Position numbers and translations under genes: made by a program. From Clostridiaceae bacterium (lineage in GTDB: Bacteria; Bacillota; Clostridia; Lachnospirales; Lachnospiraceae), in assembly GCA_910575435.1 (NCBI GenBank), contig CAJTGI010000006.1, forward strand, positions 124,001 through 188,000: a DNA stretch of 64,000 nucleotides, written 5' to 3'. Of the stretch, positions 60,244 through 64,000 are shown piece by piece. Each line of letters starts with the position of its first letter. Position 1 is the stretch's first letter. The notes below the pieces were generated by a model, which was not told where the DNA came from, searched no databases, and saw nothing but the letters and a program-made list of their open reading frames with translations.

Positions 60244-61678
60244 CATCGACTATTCCCATCCTGCGTTTATTGGCAGTGATGGAAGAACCCGGATTTTGAG
60301 TATTTGGGACCAGACCATTCAGGAACCGGGGGAAGGGAAGGAAATTCTGCCGCTGTTTAAGTATGGAGTAGAATATACTGCGGAAGATATCAACAGGGCT
60401 TTGGGCAGCGACGATCCGCTGTCCATTGTTCCCAGCAGGGATGAAGTGGGACATGGGACTGTTATGGCGGGAGTGGCCTGTGGCAATCAGGATGAGGAAA
60501 ATGAATTCTCTGGAATGGCCCCTCTGGCTACAATCTGTATGGTGAAGTGCAAGCCTGCAAAGCAGAATTTGAAAGATTATTATTTTGTTCCCGATGGCGT
60601 GCCGTGCTATTCCGAGGGGGATCTCATGACTGGGATAGGATATCTGGAGAGAAAGGCCATGAATCTGGGAATGCCGCTGATTATCTGCCTGGGCATGGGA
60701 ACCAGCTTGGGAGGGCATAATCGCGGAGGTATGTTGGGAGAACTCATGGAATCCACGGGGGACTATCGGGGAATTATATCAGTTACATCTACTGGAAATG
60801 AGGCAAATCAGTCCAACCATTATCTCAGCAGTTCTGTAGAGGTAGACGGAAGCGTGGAGGTGGAGCTGCGGGTGGCGGAGGGAGATGCCGGGTTTACCAT
60901 AGAGTTATGGGCAGATGCCACAGATTTGTATTCGGTGGGGCTTATTTCGCCAGATGGAGAGTATTCTGGCAAGACCGAGGCAAGGGTGGGGGAACGGCGC
61001 CAGATTAATTTTTTGTTTGAAAATTCTGTGGTATATATTGATTATTTGCTGAATTCTTTTGACAGCGGAGACGAATGCATACGGCTGAGGTTTCAGAATC
61101 CGGCACCAGGTATCTGGAGGATACGGGTGTTTAACGACAATCAGTATTCCAGTCGATTTGATATGTGGCTTCCGCTGGATGCATTTTTGAGGGAGGGAAC
61201 CCAATTTCTTCAGCCCAATCCGGACACGACCATCTGCGATCCTGGAAACAATCCGGGAGTGATTACCTGTGCTTATTACAACGATGCAAATCGCAGTTCT
61301 GCGATTGACTCTGGAAGGGGATATACCCGGGTGGGAAATGTAAAGCCGGATTTTTCCTCTCCGGGGGTGGATATTCTGGCTCCGCTGCCTTTTGCGGGAA
61401 ATTATCCCGTCACGGATGAAGAGAGGAATCAGAGAGCAAGATATGGATACCGCACTGGGGCCAGCCTGGGAGCGGCAGTAACTGGAGGGGTGACCGCCCT
61501 GCTAGCCCAGTGGGCTTTTATTCAAGAGAACGATATTGCTATGGATACCGTAAAAGCAAAAAATTATATGATACGTGGTGCGAATAGGGAAGGTCTCACC
61601 ATTCCAAACCGCGTATGGGGGAATGGCACATTGGATTTGTTCGGGATATTTGACAATCTCCGCCCTAAAGTCCGCTGA
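60241..61678 (+). pseudogene. S8 subtilase (Csp-like), C-terminal fragment of split gene
   Basis: The frame begins GIDYSHPAFIGSDGRTRIL, continues the protease cut at 39521, and contains catalytic His (DEVGHGTVMAGVA), the oxyanion region (VTSTGNEAN) and the catalytic Ser (YRTGASLGAAV). The catalytic Asp is on the other fragment. A separate start here would lack pro-region and Asp, so the fragment should be inactive alone. Rejoined length is 584 residues, normal for Csp-like clostridial S8 proteases without signal peptide, some of which act in spore germination. Confidence 0.88.
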
Positions 61679-61709
61679 TTGGATGTACTGTTTATAAAAG
61701 AAAATGATG

Positions 61710-61955
61710 TTATTGCAGGTAATTTCCTTTTTTCAGCGTCTTGTAGTCGCGCAATATCACTTCATAGCGGAGATTGGCAGCATTTAGCTCATAGATATAG
61801 CTGTCAATCAGTTCTGGCTCTTTCACATTGGAAAGTCCGTCATAGGCATCCTGCAGGCTGCGCTGTGCTTCTAACAATGCTTTTTTGAGAAAGGCTTCCT
61901 TTTTGGAGGGCCTTTCTTTTTTTGCAAGAGTTGAGGTTGATAAAAAATCAAACAA
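61710..61955 (-). CDS. DUF2508 (YaaL-like) protein
   Basis: The 81-residue helical protein (ALLEAQRSLQDAYDGLSNV, DSYIYELNAANLRYEVILRD) matches the YaaL/DUF2508 pattern. It probably starts at TTG 61955 with AAAGGAG 9 nt before. In B. subtilis yaaL and bofA stand side by side; here they are divergent neighbours. Function is unknown. Confidence 0.75.
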   Translation of the reverse strand: MFDFLSTSTLAKKERPSKKEAFLKKALLEAQRSLQDAYDGLSNVKEPELIDSYIYELNAANLRYEVILRDYKTLKKGNYLQ

Positions 61956-62248
61956 GGTATCGCACTCCTTTCCATCATATTCTATAGTGGCAATTACTTA
62001 TTTTTGCAATTGCGGATTGTAACTATTTGCGGTCATGCTGTCTCTACTATAAGTTTAGACTGGATAATACAGAATTATGCAAAAATCAGTAATTTTGGCA
62101 TGAATAAAAGGACAAGGGAATAAAGATGTATAGACAAAAGATGCTGTTCTTGGCAATGAAAACAGAGAAAATTATTTGGGAAAGTTTGGAATGGCAATGG
62201 CTAGTGTCGCGTTGAAAGGCATTTGTGCCAGAATAAAGGAGGCATTTG

Positions 62249-62518
62249 ATGGAAAATACCATATTGATTCTGTTATTTATAGGGGGATTATTGATTTTTT
62301 TGGGAACTATGGGTGTTGACGTGGTAAAGTTGATTTTGAATTTTATCTTTCGCAGCCTTCTAGGCATTGTACTGATTGGACTTGCCAATTATTTTATTGA
62401 AAAAGCCGGGGGAAATTTGTTCGTCAATATCAACGAAATATCAGTGCTTCTTTCAGGCGTTTTGGGGGTATGGGGCGTAATTTTAGTCTATATTATTCGG
62501 TATTATTTCACAATCTGA
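62249..62518 (+). CDS. bofA: BofA-like pro-sigma-K processing inhibitor
   Basis: The 89-residue protein has two membrane segments (ILILLFIGGLLIFLG and LLGIVLIGLANYFI) and the BofA C-terminal pattern NLFVNINEISVLLSGVLGVWGVILVY. BofA holds the sigma-K processing protease SpoIVFB inactive in the mother cell during sporulation. RBS AAAGGAGG before the ATG. The 290 bp before it hold no visible gene. Confidence 0.82.
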   Translation: MENTILILLFIGGLLIFLGTMGVDVVKLILNFIFRSLLGIVLIGLANYFIEKAGGNLFVNINEISVLLSGVLGVWGVILVYIIRYYFTI

Positions 62519-62618
62519 CCGATGAAATTTTGTGAAAATTGCATAGAGGCATAGGGGTTTGACAGGGGCAGGAAAAGTTTGCTATATTGGCGGCACACTT
62601 TTGAAAGGGGGTGCGGAT

Positions 62619-63047
62619 ATGGCAGAAGTTGCCATGGGCGGGATTTTGCTGGCAGCCAGTTACACGGACTGGAAGAAGGAGAAAATACCCAATCGGCTGA
62701 TACTCATGGGAATGGTGCCGTTGCTGGCGGCGTTCATGCAGAGCGGGAGTCTGAGGGTGGCAGGATATCGTGTGCTGGCCATGGCCTTTGTGCTTTTCTT
62801 TTGCTGGCAGATTTATTTGCTGGGAGGGCTGGGGGCCGGAGATGTTAAGCTGCTAATGGTTCTGGCTGGCGTGTGCGGGCTGGACCGATTGCTCTATATT
62901 GCCCTGATTGCTTTTTTGCTAGCGGCCATGCATATTTTTTTGAGAAATTTGGCTCTGCCTGAGGGGAAGAGGAGACGCACGGTGATTCTGGCGCCATTTG
63001 TGTTTGTTGCTTATGCATTGGTTATGGCGGGGAGGTGGGTATCGTAA
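62619..63047 (+). CDS. Prepilin peptidase (A24, TadV/CpaA-like)
   Basis: The 142-residue membrane protein has the two catalytic Asp regions of A24 peptidases: SYTDWKKEKIPN (first) and GLGAGDVKLLMVL (second, GxGD-type). The short form without the methylase domain is typical of the Tad/Flp pilus. ATG 62619 follows GAAAGGGGGTG. It shares one base with the next gene. Confidence 0.88.
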   Translation: MAEVAMGGILLAASYTDWKKEKIPNRLILMGMVPLLAAFMQSGSLRVAGYRVLAMAFVLFFCWQIYLLGGLGAGDVKLLMVLAGVCGLDRLLYIALIAFLLAAMHIFLRNLALPEGKRRRTVILAPFVFVAYALVMAGRWVS

Positions 63048-63985
63048 TGCGCAAGAAAATCAGCATGGCATTGTATGACAGCGATGGCTGCATGGTTCCT
63101 CTGGCAAATTACCTTTGCAAGAAAAAACAGGAAGTTGTGGAGACCCGGCTTTTTACCAATCTTTCCCTGCTCAAAGAGCATGTGAGGAGTGGGCAGACAG
63201 ATGTATTGCTGGCACTGGAGGAAGAGTCGGACGAGCTGTATGGGCTTCAGTCCTTTGTCCCCAAAATTATTCTGCTTACAGAGGGCAATATGGTGGGGGA
63301 ACAGTCATCCTTTAACATGGTATTTCGCTATCAGTCAGCAGAAGAAGTGGTGCGGGAAATTCTGGAGGAAGTGGCAGAGGATGATCGGATTGTCTATGGC
63401 GGGACTCTCACTGCAAATAGGCAGAGTGAGGTGATTAGTGGATATTCCCCTTTTGGGGGTGCGGGATTAAGCACCTTTCTGACTGGTTTGGCGGAAGAAT
63501 TGGCAGAAAATTACCGTACGCTTTATGTCAGCCTGGAGGAATTTCACGGGCTGGAGAATGTGACGCTAGAAAAGAAAGGGCAGTCGGGCAACTACCGGGG
63601 CATGTCGGAGGCGATATTCTATTTGCAGCAGAAGAAGGAAAAACTTGCATTAAAATTAGACTCTCTGATATATGAGGGGAAGCGGGCGGAGTATCTCTTG
63701 GCGGTAGAGAACTATCGTGACCTGCATCAGATGAAGCGGGAGAATATAATTTGTTTTTTTCAGACGCTTTGTAATGAGACATCCTATGAGAAGATTGTTT
63801 TTGACGTGGGATACTTGGGAGAGGCTGGGGAATACGTTCTGGAACACAGTGACAAGATTTATATGCCGATTCCCAAAACCAAGGCCCAGGAGATGAAGCA
63901 CGTCGCGTGCCAGCAGGGATGGCAGAGACAGGGATGTGCCGAGATATTGCAAAAGGTTTATCAGGTGGCCATGGGGGGAGAATGA
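63047..63985 (+). CDS. CpaE/TadZ-like pilus assembly protein
   Basis: The 312-residue protein has a receiver-like N-terminal part (about 1-110) and a MinD-like ATPase-type fold (GYSPFGGAGLSTFLTGLAEE in place of a canonical deviant Walker A; KIVFDVGYLGEAGEYVL). Lys of the P-loop is replaced (GGAGLS), so ATP binding is doubtful. TadZ/CpaE proteins place the pilus machine in the cell. It overlaps the next gene by 4 bp. Confidence 0.75.
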   Translation: MRKKISMALYDSDGCMVPLANYLCKKKQEVVETRLFTNLSLLKEHVRSGQTDVLLALEEESDELYGLQSFVPKIILLTEGNMVGEQSSFNMVFRYQSAEEVVREILEEVAEDDRIVYGGTLTANRQSEVISGYSPFGGAGLSTFLTGLAEELAENYRTLYVSLEEFHGLENVTLEKKGQSGNYRGMSEAIFYLQQKKEKLALKLDSLIYEGKRAEYLLAVENYRDLHQMKRENIICFFQTLCNETSYEKIVFDVGYLGEAGEYVLEHSDKIYMPIPKTKAQEMKHVACQQGWQRQGCAEILQKVYQVAMGGE

Positions 63986-64000
63986 ACAGGGAAGATTACA
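63982..64000 (+). CDS. First codons of the next Tad pilus gene (3' partial)
   Basis: ATG overlapping the previous stop (ATGA), preceded by GGGGGGAG, opens MNREDY and runs out of the window. By position it is likely the TadA/CpaF ATPase. Confidence 0.5.

Overview
The window looks like chromosome from a spore-forming, anaerobic gut member of the Bacillota, most likely a Lachnospiraceae relative. The basis is the gene content (SpoVAF- and BofA-like sporulation proteins, a DUF2508/BofA pair, HD-GYP signalling, a Tad-type pilus locus, aldo/keto reductase with ferredoxin domain), strong AGGAGG ribosome sites, consensus SigA-type promoters and purine-rich coding strands. No rRNA or CRISPR array is present. 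There are two tRNA genes, tRNA-Leu(AAG) and tRNA-Arg(CCT).

Layout, left half. 1-10.2 kb: a FapA-like/HD-GYP pair, an oxidoreductase, a LacI-like sensor without DNA-binding domain, a zeta-type toxin-antitoxin pair, spoVAF, and a minus-strand permease plus cytidylate-kinase-like operon. 10.2-15.7 kb: an AAA_14/DUF4143 ATPase under an operator-like repeat array, then tatD, rsmA and a Xaa-Pro aminopeptidase. 15.7-26 kb is more accessory: gene remnants, a possible 22-residue Cys-rich peptide before a BtrH-like protein, a duplicated secreted protein family (one copy broken by an in-frame TGA), and a two-component/ABC-permease operon carrying an 11-bp-phased TTAAGGA array. 26-35 kb: tRNA-Leu, TM2 and DUF951 proteins, an SDR, then an operon of acyl-ACP thioesterase, DUF4358, DHHW, MBOAT and DHHW proteins (predicted cell-surface O-acylation), and a DacF-like carboxypeptidase.

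Right half. A stand-alone ClpX whose RKH pore-loop position reads SKN is followed 14 bp later by a Septu-like ATPase/HNH pair (PtuA/PtuB) and a small nucleotidyltransferase, which looks like one transcription unit. Just beyond, an S8 (Csp-like) subtilase gene is split by a 20.7-kb insertion. The gene's two parts (39205-39521 and 60241-61678) join exactly in frame through a shared GGG to give 585 codons including stop. The insertion ends in three tandem large serine recombinases and carries a composite cargo: IS110 remnants, a deleted sigma factor with its anti-sigma factor, an XRE regulator, and a complete two-component/lipoprotein/ABC exporter operon. Excision would restore the protease, as in sigK-skin or comK-prophage arrangements. 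I consider this the most important observation in the window.

After the split gene come DUF2508 and BofA-like genes and the start of a Tad pilus operon (prepilin peptidase, CpaE-like ATPase, and the first codons of the next gene). All assignments come from reading motifs and context; no database search was run.
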